Source: Streptomyces sp. NRRL F-5630
Lineage (GTDB): Bacteria; Actinomycetota; Actinomycetes; Streptomycetales; Streptomycetaceae
DNA: 24,105 nt
NCBI RefSeq assembly: GCF_000719475.1
Contig: NZ_JOGO01000081.1
Location: 1-24,105, forward strand
Direction of reading: 5' to 3'
Of the stretch, positions 14,596 to 22,138 are shown one piece after another. How positions within the stretch are numbered: position 1 is the first letter of the stretch; each line of letters opens with the position of its first letter. The position numbers and the translations under genes are program-made. The notes below the pieces were generated by a model that was given only the letters and a program-made list of their open reading frames with translations, was not told where the DNA came from and did no database searches.

Positions 14596-15003
14596 GTCCT
14601 ACGCCTTCCGCTCGACTTCCGCCTCCGTATGCCGGAAGCTCCCGTTCCGCTTCTGCTCTTCGGTGAACCCGCCGCTACCCCGGGGACCTTCCCCGAAACC
14701 GACGTGTACGCGGTCACACCTCCACCGCGCACCCCCGCGCCCCGGCGCCCCCCGGGAAGGACGCAGGCGGCGGGGGCCTGGTTCACCGGACTTCCCCGCT
14801 TCTGTCGCGTGCGGGGGTGAACCGGGCAATTCGTCCGCCCTTTACCACCTCCAGGCTCGCAGAGGGCGCACATTGCCGTAAAGGAGCACGTGAAAGCAGG
14901 GGAGACCCTTACATTCGGGGCGCGGAAGGGGATGATGGGCTGAACAGCGGTGCGAAGCCGGTCCCCGGGGGTCGCACCCGGACAGCCAGGGGGTCTTCGG
15001 CCG
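14596..15003. other. Divergent intergenic region between STAS and sigma-factor genes
   Basis: No gene is supported. The region contains a long hairpin (14776-14827) and an 18-bp sequence (14763-14780) identical to the end of the AraC/ATP-binding overlap (13379-13396). The part 14828-14920 is relatively AT-rich and includes TACATT at 14910-14915, a possible -10 for the sigma gene, without a recognisable -35. A 76-codon minus frame (14599-14829) ends 3 nt before the STAS start codon and is discussed among rejected items. Confidence 0.5.
14776..14827. repeat. Long two-tier hairpin in the STAS/sigma intergenic region
   Basis: The outer arms 14776-14786 and 14817-14827 pair over 11 bp with one G-T pair (core GGTTCAC / GTGAACC). 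The inner arms CCCCGC (14794-14799) and GCGGGG (14811-14816) pair perfectly around an 11-nt loop, leaving a 7-nt bulge on one side. It lies 180 nt upstream of both divergent genes, so it may be a transcription barrier, a leader structure or a protein site. Confidence 0.55.
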
Positions 15004-15585
15004 ATGGACGAAGCACGCCGCCGCGACGCGCGGCTGCGGCAGCGGCTCGAACGCGGGGAGGCGGCGGCGCTCGGCGAGCTGTACGACCGCTTCGCGCCGC
15101 TCGTGCACGGCCTCGCCCGCCGGGTGCTCGACGACGACCAGGCCGCCGCGCAGGTCACGCACGACGTCTTCGCCCGGCTCTGGGAGGAGCCCGGGCGGTA
15201 CGAGCCCGCGCGCGAGCCGCTCCGCTCCCACCTCGCGGCGCTGGCGCGCGTCGAGGCCGTACGGCGCCTGCGGCAGTCCGAGACGGAGGCGCTGCTGGGC
15301 GCGGGGGCCGGTACGGAGGAGGGGCAGGCCCGCGCGGAGGCGGCCGAGATCCGCGTCCGCCGGGCCGCGGCCGCCGCTCGCGCGGACTACATCGCGCGCG
15401 CCATGCCGCGCCCGCTGCGCGAGGCGCTCGACCAGGCGTACGCGCACCGCAGGGACTACCGCCAGACCGCCGCCGACCTCGGCATCACCGCGGAGGAGGC
15501 CCGTCGCCGCCTCCGCCTGGGCCTCCAGCTCCTCTCCACCGCCCACGACCACCCGGTGCCCGGCACCGGGGAGCCCCCCGCGTGA
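15004..15585 (+). CDS. ECF-like RNA polymerase sigma factor
   Basis: The product has 193 residues. Region 2 lies at about 18-80: ALGELYDRFAPLVHGLARRVL followed by AAAQVTHDVFARLWEEPGRY, the usual D-x-x-Q-[ED]-x-F-x-x-[LV]-W motif being kept as V-T-H-D-V-F-A-R-L-W. Region 4 lies at about 135-185 (MPRPLREALDQAYAHRRDYRQTAADLGITAEEARRRLRLGL, cited in parts RQTAADLGITAEEARRRL); it is rather divergent from canonical ECF region 4. It probably directs a stress or redox regulon under control of the next gene, which starts at or just after its stop codon and encodes a ZAS anti-sigma protein. ATG 15004 has AGGGGG about 10 nt upstream; a GTG at 14950 would add an unlikely basic leader. Confidence 0.88.
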   Translation: MDEARRRDARLRQRLERGEAAALGELYDRFAPLVHGLARRVLDDDQAAAQVTHDVFARLWEEPGRYEPAREPLRSHLAALARVEAVRRLRQSETEALLGAGAGTEEGQARAEAAEIRVRRAAAAARADYIARAMPRPLREALDQAYAHRRDYRQTAADLGITAEEARRRLRLGLQLLSTAHDHPVPGTGEPPA

Positions 15586-15623
15586 CCGGGCCGGGGAGGG
15601 CCGGGTGGGAGGAGGACGGGGAG

Positions 15624-16886
15624 GTGAGCGAGCGGCGCGCGGAAGGCCCCGCGTCCGGCGGGCCCGGCGTGCGGGACGGGGCGGGCGGGCAGGCGGAAGG
15701 TATGGGTGAGCACCGGGAAGGAGACGGCACCACGGGACCCTCGCCCGTCCCGCCCGCCTCCTCGGGGGACTCGGGGGCCGGTCCGCCGCCCGGGGACCAC
15801 CGGTGGTTGCGGTCCCTGCTGGGGGCCTGGGCGCTCGCGGCGTGCTCGGCCGAGGAGGCCCTGGCCGTCGAGACGCATCTCGGGGTGTGCGGGCCCTGCG
15901 CGGACGAGGCGCTGCGGCTGCGCGACGCCGTGGGGCTCCTGCACCCGCAGGAACCGCTCGACCTCGACCCCTCGCTCCGTGCCCGGGTGCTCGCGCGCTG
16001 CCTGGAGCGGCGACCGGCGCGCGTCCCCGTACCGGCCTGGGCGGCGCCGTACGACACCGAGACGGCGCGCCTCGACGCCCTCCTCCAGAGCATCGGCGAC
16101 GCCGACTGGCACGCGCCGGTGCGGCTGCGCTGGTGGACGCCCGAAGGCCCCGCCGTGCGCCGGACGACCGTCGCCGGGGTCATCGCGCACCTGCTCGCGG
16201 TCGACGGGCTCGTCGCCGCGGCGCTCGGCCTGCCCGAGCCGCTCGGCGCGCACGCCCCGGAGATGCCCCTGACGCCCGGGGAACGCACCGAGCGGTACCT
16301 CGCCGCCCTCGGTGCCCCGCCGACCCGCGCCGAGCACGCGCCGTGGCGCGAGCAGACGCACGCGCTCGTGCGGACGACCGGCTTCGCGGACGGCGAGGAC
16401 ACCGGCCCGGACGGCTTCCCCGTCCCGTACGGCGGCTTCTCGCTCCCGCTGCGCGACGCCCTGCTGGAGCGGGCCTTCGAGACGTGGATACACGCCCGGG
16501 ACATCGCGAAGGCCGTGTCGTACCCGTACGAGCCCCCCGTCGGCCCGCATCTGCGGCTGCTCATCGACCTCGCGGCCCGCCTCGTCCCGCAGACCCTCGC
16601 GGCGTTCCCGCCGCAGGACGCGGAGCCCCTTCCCGCCGTGCGGCGCACGCTCCGCCTGGAGATAGAGGGACCCGGCCGCGGGGTCTGGCGGATCGGCGTC
16701 GACCCGAAGGCGGAGAGCGGGGAGGGCCCGTACGAGGACGTGGCCGAGGTCCGCCTCGACGGCGTCGAGTTCTGCGAGGTCGCCGCGGGGCGCCTGGCCC
16801 CGGAGGAGGCCGCGCTCGGGCAGGAGGGCGACCGGGCGACGATCCTGCGCGTGCTGCGGGCGACGGCGGCGTTGAGCAGGGTGTAG
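15624..16886 (+). CDS. ZAS-type anti-sigma protein fused to a mycothiol-dependent maleylpyruvate isomerase-like domain
   Basis: The product has 420 residues from the GTG at 15624, which has GGAGGAGG 8 nt upstream. A GTG at 15582, overlapping the sigma stop codon as GTGA and preceded by GGGGAG, is the alternative and adds 14 residues. The first 55 residues are disordered. Residues about 58-130 are a zinc-binding anti-sigma domain with H85-x3-C89-x2-C92 in THLGVCGPC. Residues about 145-300 resemble the DinB/mycothiol-dependent maleylpyruvate isomerase N-terminal fold, with His189 in IAHLLAVDG and His290 in WIHARDIAKAV as likely metal ligands. A C-terminal sterol-carrier-like segment follows (about 320-420). 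It contains no membrane helix, so it should be cytosolic. By position and domain it binds the upstream sigma factor and may sense thiol state. Confidence 0.85.
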   Translation: MSERRAEGPASGGPGVRDGAGGQAEGMGEHREGDGTTGPSPVPPASSGDSGAGPPPGDHRWLRSLLGAWALAACSAEEALAVETHLGVCGPCADEALRLRDAVGLLHPQEPLDLDPSLRARVLARCLERRPARVPVPAWAAPYDTETARLDALLQSIGDADWHAPVRLRWWTPEGPAVRRTTVAGVIAHLLAVDGLVAAALGLPEPLGAHAPEMPLTPGERTERYLAALGAPPTRAEHAPWREQTHALVRTTGFADGEDTGPDGFPVPYGGFSLPLRDALLERAFETWIHARDIAKAVSYPYEPPVGPHLRLLIDLAARLVPQTLAAFPPQDAEPLPAVRRTLRLEIEGPGRGVWRIGVDPKAESGEGPYEDVAEVRLDGVEFCEVAAGRLAPEEAALGQEGDRATILRVLRATAALSRV

Positions 16887-16967
16887 GACCGCGCGGCCGG
16901 GCGGAGCCGCTCGGAGCGAGGGCCGCTGGGGCGTCCGGGCCCCCGTCCGGGCGGGAGGGCGCTCCGG

Positions 16968-17885
16968 TCAGGCGAAGACGACCGTGCGACGGCCGTTGAG
17001 GAGGATGCGGTGCTCGGCGTGCCACTTGACGGCGCGCGCGAGTGCCTGGCACTCGACGTCGCGGCCCGTGGCGACGAGCTGGGCGGGGGTCGCCGCGTGC
17101 GTGACGCGTTCGACCTCCTGCTCGATGATCGGGCCCTCGTCGAGGTCGGCGGTCACGTAGTGCGCGGTCGCGCCGATGAGCTTCACGCCCCGGGCGTGCG
17201 CCTGGTGGTAGGGCTTGGCGCCCTTGAAGCTCGGCAGGAAGGAGTGGTGGATGTTGATGATCCGGCCGCTCAGCCTCTTGCAGAGGTCGTCCGAGAGGAC
17301 CTGCATGTAGCGGGCGAGCACGACGAGTTCGACGTCCTCCTCGGCGACGAGGTCGAGGAAGCGCTGCTCCGCCTCGGCCTTGCCGTCCTTGGGGACGGGG
17401 ATGTGGTGGAAGGGGACGCCGTAGCTCGCGGTCAGCTCGCGGAAGTCGGGGTGGTTGGAGACGACGGCGGCGATCTCGACGGGGAGCGCGCCGCTGCGGG
17501 AGCGGAAGAGCAGGTCGTTGAGGCAGTGGCCGAACTTGCTCACCAGGATCGCGACGCGCATCCGCTCCCCGGCCCGGTGGATCCGCCAGTCCATGTGGAA
17601 CGGCTCGCCGACCGCGGCGAAGCTCGCGCGCAGCTTGTCCAGCCCGATCGGCTCGCCGTCCTGCCCGGACGCTCCCACCGAGAAGCCGACGCGCATGAAG
17701 AACAGGCCCGTGTCCGCGTCCCCGAACTGCTGGCTGTCCTCGATGTTCCCGCCGGTCATGAAGAGGAAGCTGGAGACGGCGTGCACGATCCCCTGCTTGT
17801 CCGGGCAGGACAGCGTCAGCACGTAACTGGAGATGGGCGCGGCGAGGGCGGCGGAGCCGACAACGGCTGCGGGCTGCTCAGTCAT
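16968..17885 (-). CDS. purU: Formyltetrahydrofolate deformylase
   Basis: The product has 305 residues. It hydrolyses 10-formyltetrahydrofolate to tetrahydrofolate and formate, balancing one-carbon pools for purine synthesis. An N-terminal ACT domain (about 20-100, SYVLTLSCPDKQGIVHAVSSF) is followed by a formyl-transferase catalytic domain from about 105 (MRVAILVSKFGHCLNDLLFR). The catalytic triad of the family fits Asn211 and His213 in RIINIHHSFLPSF and Asp249 in ADLDEGPIIEQ. Length matches PurU (about 280-300). The start ATG at 17885 is the first in-frame ATG before the ACT domain; no Shine-Dalgarno sequence is visible. It shows no operon link: neighbours are 81 nt away (convergent side) and 192 nt upstream. 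Confidence 0.95.
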   Translation of the reverse strand: MTEQPAAVVGSAALAAPISSYVLTLSCPDKQGIVHAVSSFLFMTGGNIEDSQQFGDADTGLFFMRVGFSVGASGQDGEPIGLDKLRASFAAVGEPFHMDWRIHRAGERMRVAILVSKFGHCLNDLLFRSRSGALPVEIAAVVSNHPDFRELTASYGVPFHHIPVPKDGKAEAEQRFLDLVAEEDVELVVLARYMQVLSDDLCKRLSGRIINIHHSFLPSFKGAKPYHQAHARGVKLIGATAHYVTADLDEGPIIEQEVERVTHAATPAQLVATGRDVECQALARAVKWHAEHRILLNGRRTVVFA

Positions 17886-18077
17886 GCGGACCAGCGTTTC
17901 ACACCGGAGGGGGATACGGCGCGGATGTCCGCGAGGCGGGACCGGGGCGGACGGCTGCCGGGCCACTCCCCCATGGGACCGGGCGCCCGCGCGCGGGGGC
18001 CGGGCGCGGATGACCGGTCGGCGGGGCGCCCGCGCGCGGGGCGCGGGCGGGTGGCGCGGGGCCGCCCGCCCGCTTCC

Positions 18078-18524
18078 TCAGGCCGTCCGCAGGAGCGTCC
18101 GCAGTTCGCCCAGCGTGCGCGGGGGCTGCTCGGGGTCGTCGCCGTCGGCGAGGGCGAGGCGGACGTGCGCCGCGCGGCAGGCGGCGAGGGCCTCGGGCCA
18201 GTCGGGGTGCTGGAGGTAGGCCGCGGCGGGGGCGTCGGGGCCGACCTGGTGCAGGATGCGGAGCACGCGCAGCACGGCGGCGTCGACGAGCGTCGTCTCC
18301 TCGCTGTCGCGGAAGACCGAGCCGAGGTAGCGCTCGGCGGGCCAGTTGTCGAGCCAGGTGTCCTCGACCAGCCGGTACACGGCGTCGGTCACGTCCCCGT
18401 ACTCCTCGCGGCCCGCGAGCCAGTACTCCTGCTGGAACGCCGGGTCGGAGAGCATGTGCAGCGCGGAACGCACGGTGCTGCGCCAGCGCCACCACGGCAT
18501 GTCGTTGAGTGGCATGTCCCCCAT
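18078..18524 (-). CDS. SCO4402-family protein, unknown function
   Basis: The product has 148 residues, soluble and mostly helical, with an MPWWRWRSTVRSALHMLSDP N-terminal block, a Trp-rich middle (EDTWLDNWPAERYLG) and no Cys. It matches a conserved streptomycete family I recall under the S. coelicolor locus name SCO4402; no function is known to me. ATG 18524 (MGDMPLND...) is chosen by similarity to that family. A GTG at 18572 would extend it by 16 residues and lies just downstream of a -10-like TACGAT (18581-18586 on this strand), so a leaderless longer form is possible; 18524 itself has no ribosome site. It runs in the same direction as purU with 192 nt between them. Confidence 0.82.
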   Translation of the reverse strand: MGDMPLNDMPWWRWRSTVRSALHMLSDPAFQQEYWLAGREEYGDVTDAVYRLVEDTWLDNWPAERYLGSVFRDSEETTLVDAAVLRVLRILHQVGPDAPAAAYLQHPDWPEALAACRAAHVRLALADGDDPEQPPRTLGELRTLLRTA

Positions 18525-18580
18525 GGTGGAGGAGCGGCGGCTGCGGCGTGAAGGGTTCTCCGGGCTTTGCACGGTCAGTG

Positions 18581-18609
18581 ATCGTACGTTCCGCCCGGAA
18601 CACGCCGAA
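18581..18609 (-). promoter_or_regulatory. Putative promoter of the SCO4402-family gene with dyad in the spacer
   Basis: On the minus strand TTCGGC (18609-18604) and TACGAT (18586-18581) are separated by 17 nt. The spacer contains the inverted repeat GTTCC-GGGC-GGAAC (18588-18601), a good place for a repressor. Transcription would begin near 18574, leaving either a 2-nt leader before GTG 18572 or about 50 nt before ATG 18524. Confidence 0.4.
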
Positions 18610-18658
18610 CCGGTCCCCCGCTGTTCACCCGTCCGTCAGCGCCCGTTGACCGTGGGTA

Positions 18659-18676
18659 GCGCGCCGGTTGGCGCGC
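18659..18676. repeat. Perfect 7-bp hairpin before the lipoprotein gene
   Basis: GCGCGCC (18659-18665) and GGCGCGC (18670-18676) flank a GGTT loop, ending 20 nt before the ATG at 18697. A -35-like TTGACC (18646-18651) lies just upstream. The hairpin may be an operator or a structure in the mRNA leader. Confidence 0.45.
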
Positions 18677-18696
18677 GGCGGCAAGGCTGCGGCCCC

Positions 18697-20067
18697 ATGA
18701 CCACCGGCCCGCTCCCGGCACCTACCCGCCCCGCGCCCGCCCGGCGCCCCGGGACCCGCTCCGCCCTGCGCGCCCCCTCGCGCGCCGCGCTCGCGGCGGC
18801 GCTCGGCGGGCTGCTCGCGAGCGGCTGCGGGCTGCTGCCCGGCGGCGGGGACGAGGACCGTCCCGTCACCGTCATGACGTGGGCGCCGCTGCGCACCACC
18901 GGGACGAACGCGCCCGGGATGACCGCGATGGCGCGCGCCTACGAGCGGTGGGTGAACTCCGCGGGCGGCATCGGCGGCCGGAAGCTGCGGGTCCTCGTGT
19001 GCGACGAGGGCAACGAGTCGGTCGCGGCGGCGGAGTGCGCCAGGCGCGCCGTGCGCGAGAAGGCCGTCGCCGTCGTCGGCTCGTACAGCGAGCAGGACGC
19101 GGCGGTCTTCTCGCCCATCTCGCTCGCGGGCATCCCCTACCTCGGCGGGTACGGCCTCACGCACGAGGAGTTCGTCAACCCGGACTCGTACCCGGTCAAC
19201 GGCGGGCTGCCCGCCCTGGTCGCCGCCCAGGGCGCGCAACTCGCCCCGCACTGCGACCGCGTGGCGCTCGTCCGCCCGGAGGGCGTCCCGGGGGACGCGT
19301 GGCCGCAACTGCTGCGCGCGGGGCTGCGGGGCGCGGGCGGCAGGGGCGAGGTCGTCGACCTCCCCGTGGCCGCCGGTTCCAGCGACTACACCGCGCAGGC
19401 GGGGCAGGTGCTCGACCGGCTCGCCCCCGCCCCGGCGGGGCGCCGCTGCGTGAGCGTCGCGCTCGGCGACAGCACCGCGGCGTTCGTCGACTCCTTCCGC
19501 CGCCTGGCACCCGCCGGCGGTACGGGCACGGGGGCGGCGCCCGCCGTGCGGCTCGGCTCGGTGCTCGGCAGCGTGAGCCAGCGCCTCGTGGACCGGTCCG
19601 GGGGTGCCTCGGGCCCGTACGAGGGGGCGGCGGTGACGGGCTGGTACCCCCCGGCGTCCGACCCGCGCTGGGCGACGATGAAGAAGGTCATCGCGCGGCA
19701 CGCCTTCGGTGACCAGACGATCGACCCGGCGGACGCGGGCGTGCAGACGACGTGGATCGCGTACACGGCGCTGCGCCGGATCGTGGCGTCCCTCGGCGAG
19801 GGCCCGGTGACCGCGCGGACCGTGCGCGGCGCGCTCGACACGGGCACGAAGGTCACGACGGGCGGCCTCACCCCCACCCTGAGCTGGGGCGACGACTACG
19901 CCCGCTCGGTCATCGGCTACCCCCGCGCGGCCAACACGCGCGTGACCCACCTGGAGGTCCGCGACGGCCGGCTGGTCGCGGCCGGGGGCACAGGAGACGG
20001 CCCGGGGGCGACGGGGGACGCGCGGAAGGCCCTGGAGAGCGAGCCGGTGGAGGGCGGGCAGGAGTGA
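18697..20067 (+). CDS. Periplasmic-binding-protein-like lipoprotein (branched-chain amino acid/LivJ type)
   Basis: The product has 456 residues. It has an Arg-rich N-terminus, a hydrophobic stretch (about 29-41) and a lipobox LASGC with Cys44 as the lipidation site. The mature part has the type-I periplasmic binding fold: GTNAPGMTAMARAYERWVNSAGGIGGRKLRVLVCDEGN (about 69-105), a CARRAV helix, VVGSYSEQDAAVFSPI and, near the end, PADAGVQTTWIAYTALRRIV. Proteins of this fold bind amino acids or other small ligands for ABC import or for sensing; no permease or ATPase gene is nearby, so a sensing role is as likely as transport. The start has only a weak CAAGG 10 nt upstream. The 3' end, coding GGQE, is the first unit of a 29-bp tandem repeat that continues past the stop. 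Confidence 0.85.
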   Translation: MTTGPLPAPTRPAPARRPGTRSALRAPSRAALAAALGGLLASGCGLLPGGGDEDRPVTVMTWAPLRTTGTNAPGMTAMARAYERWVNSAGGIGGRKLRVLVCDEGNESVAAAECARRAVREKAVAVVGSYSEQDAAVFSPISLAGIPYLGGYGLTHEEFVNPDSYPVNGGLPALVAAQGAQLAPHCDRVALVRPEGVPGDAWPQLLRAGLRGAGGRGEVVDLPVAAGSSDYTAQAGQVLDRLAPAPAGRRCVSVALGDSTAAFVDSFRRLAPAGGTGTGAAPAVRLGSVLGSVSQRLVDRSGGASGPYEGAAVTGWYPPASDPRWATMKKVIARHAFGDQTIDPADAGVQTTWIAYTALRRIVASLGEGPVTARTVRGALDTGTKVTTGGLTPTLSWGDDYARSVIGYPRAANTRVTHLEVRDGRLVAAGGTGDGPGATGDARKALESEPVEGGQE

Positions 20068-20199
20068 AGGGGGCGTGAGGCGACGGGCAGGAGTGAAGGG
20101 GCCCGGGGGCGACGGGCAGGAGGCAGAGGGCGCGGCGGTAACGGGCGGAAGGAACGCGCGCGGAGGCGACCGGCAGGAGGTAAGGGGGGCGGTGCCTTC
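20056..20199. repeat. 29-bp tandem repeat, about five degenerate copies
   Basis: Units begin at 20056, 20085, 20114, 20143 and 20171 (periods 29, 29, 29 and 28). Each starts GGGCAGGAG or a close variant and ends GGCGAC, GGTAAC or similar. The first two share 17 identical bases at the start (GGGCAGGAGTGAAGGGG). Copy 1 includes the end and stop codon of the lipoprotein gene, so the array grew from the gene's 3' end into the space before the convergent membrane-protein gene. Confidence 0.7.
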
Positions 20200-20241
20200 G
20201 GCCGCGCGGGGGCGGGCCCGCCTCCGCGCTCCCGCCGGCCC

Positions 20242-21687
20242 CTACAGCTGGCTCTTGTCCCGCTGCGTCAGCTCGTACTTCGCCGCGATCGCGTTCCACA
20301 GCTTCGAGGCCTGCTCCTTCGCGTTCGTCGCCTGACCGCTCGCGCGGTCGCCCGCGTGGCGCTGGTTCGTCGAGCGGGCGTGGCCGCCGGGGCAGCCGCC
20401 GTGCTTCGCGGTCTGGTCGGCCCAGGCCGCGTAGTGGTTGTCGGCCGTGGCGGAGGCGTGCCAGGCGCGGGTGAGGGCGGTCTTGAGCTGGTCGTGCTGC
20501 GGCAGCTTGTCGACCGGGAGCTGACCGAGCCGCTTGACGAGGTCGTCGCGCTGGTGGGCCGCGTCCCGCAGGTCCGCCGCCGCCTTGCCGAGGTCCTTGC
20601 AGGAGCCGATGTTGCCGACCGAACGGACCACGGCGTCACGGCTGTTGTTGGAGTCGCCGAGAAGCTTGTCGAGGCCGGCCGCCTGCTCCTTGACGGGGTC
20701 GGCGGAGGGCGAGGGCTTCGTGCTCTCTTCGTCGCCCTTCGCGCCGTCGCCGTCCCGCTGTCCGGTGGAGGCGGTCGCCGAGACCGGCGCGGGCTTCGCC
20801 TTGTCGTCGCTCCCGCCGCTCCCGGCGAGCGCGCCGACGCCGAGGCCGAGTGCCACGACACAGACGCCGCCTATCGCGATGAGCAACCCCTTGTTGCGGT
20901 TGCCGCCCCCGCGCGGAGGCTTCTCGTACCCGTTGTCGTAGCCGCCCGCGCCGGAGCCCTGGCCGCCGTAGCCGTTGCCGTACGCGGCGGGCGGCGGCGT
21001 CTGCCCGGGGGCGCCGCCCCGCTGCGGGTAGCCGTAGGCGGGGGGCGGGGGCGACTGCGGCTTGATCGCCGGCATCTGCGCCGTCGCGCCCTCGTCGTCG
21101 CTGCGGAAGAGGCTGTCGAACTCGGCGGGCGGCCGGCTGGGGGCTTCCTCGTACGGGGAGGGGGACGGGGCCGGGGAGGGGGCCGGAGCGGGCGGCTGGG
21201 CGGGCTGCCCCAGGTACTGCGGGCCGCCGCCCTGCACGGGGGCGATGTACTGCGTCGCCTGCGCGTCGGGATCCGCGGGGGCCGGGAAGGGGGGCTGCGG
21301 GGCGGCGTAGTACGGGTTGTCCTGCCGCGCCGGCTCGGGAGGCAGGGGGCCGCTCCCCGGGATGGGCGCGATGTACTGCGTGGCCTGGTTGTCGGCGCCG
21401 CCGGGCCCGATGGGCTGGATGAACTGCGTGGCCTCCGCGTCGCCCCCGCTCCGGGGACCGTGCGGGGACTCGAAGGGCGGCGGGTAGCCGTAGCCGCCCG
21501 CGGGGGCCGGGGTGTGCGGATAGCCGTAACCACCGGACTGCGCGGGGGACTGCGGGTACCCGTACTGGTCGTAGCCGGGCTGCGGTCCCCAGGGTGTGCC
21601 GTCGGCGGAGGTCCCCGAGGTGCCGGGATACGGGGCACCTCCGCCCTCGGACGGATGCGGCTGCCCGCCATGACCGCTCTGCGCCAC
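20242..21687 (-). CDS. Proline-rich single-pass membrane protein with A-T-Q-[FY]-I repeats
   Basis: The product has 481 residues. The N-terminal 265 residues are cytoplasmic by topology, low-complexity and rich in Pro, Gly, Tyr and Gln (YGYP units). They contain ATQFIQPI (86-93), ATQYIAPI (102-109) and ATQYIAPV (144-151), plus ATAQMPAI (201-208). One transmembrane helix lies at about 267-289 (KGLLIAIGGVCVVALGLGVGA, cited in part: LLIAIGGVCVVALGLGVG), preceded by basic residues. The extracellular part (290-481) has a Ser/Lys/Asp linker and a helical domain with two Cys (in GSCKD and GGCPG) that could form a disulphide. The GTG start at 21687 has AGGAG at 6 nt spacing. I know no function; the Thr repeats look like FHA-binding phosphosites for a Ser/Thr kinase. 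It converges with the lipoprotein gene. Confidence 0.85.
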   Translation of the reverse strand: MAQSGHGGQPHPSEGGGAPYPGTSGTSADGTPWGPQPGYDQYGYPQSPAQSGGYGYPHTPAPAGGYGYPPPFESPHGPRSGGDAEATQFIQPIGPGGADNQATQYIAPIPGSGPLPPEPARQDNPYYAAPQPPFPAPADPDAQATQYIAPVQGGGPQYLGQPAQPPAPAPSPAPSPSPYEEAPSRPPAEFDSLFRSDDEGATAQMPAIKPQSPPPPAYGYPQRGGAPGQTPPPAAYGNGYGGQGSGAGGYDNGYEKPPRGGGNRNKGLLIAIGGVCVVALGLGVGALAGSGGSDDKAKPAPVSATASTGQRDGDGAKGDEESTKPSPSADPVKEQAAGLDKLLGDSNNSRDAVVRSVGNIGSCKDLGKAAADLRDAAHQRDDLVKRLGQLPVDKLPQHDQLKTALTRAWHASATADNHYAAWADQTAKHGGCPGGHARSTNQRHAGDRASGQATNAKEQASKLWNAIAAKYELTQRDKSQL

Positions 21688-22138
21688 CGGAACTCCTACG
21701 AATGGGGGACCCTGGGAATCGTCGGCTCACGCTACCCGGTCTCTCCGCACCCCGGCCACGCACGCACCCGGCCCCGTCCTTCACCGCAGGTCAGGGTGGG
21801 CACGGTGCGGGAACAGGGGAGGAACGGCGGGTGTCCGACGGACGGCGCGGCGCCGTCAACCGCCTGCCTTTCGGCCGTCAACAGCCCGGCAGGCAACGGG
21901 ACACGGGCGACCGTGAGGCATCAACGGGCGGCCGGTCATGGGCAACGGCCCGGCCGGTATGACGAGCTGACGAGCTGACGAGCCACGTGTCCACGGAGCG
22001 CGGCCGGGGCGCCGACCGGGGCCGGTGGGGGTCACCGTGCGGTGGGCCGAGGGTCCGCTGCGTGGCCGCCGAAGCGGACCCCCAGTGGGGAGGACGGCGG
22101 GCCCCTGCGCAACGGAGCCACCGCCCTTCTCTCCGACC

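Noticed and set aside
14599..14829. Minus-strand 76-codon frame ending 3 nt before the STAS start codon, with a hydrophilic C-terminus
   Set aside because: The last 22 codons have good third-position GC but the earlier part does not, the frame runs through the long hairpin, and no ribosome site precedes its start. I recognise no family.
20356..21978. Plus-strand 540-codon frame opposite the proline-rich membrane protein
   Set aside because: The minus-strand frame has a ribosome site, a transmembrane helix and conserved repeats; the plus frame is composition-driven.
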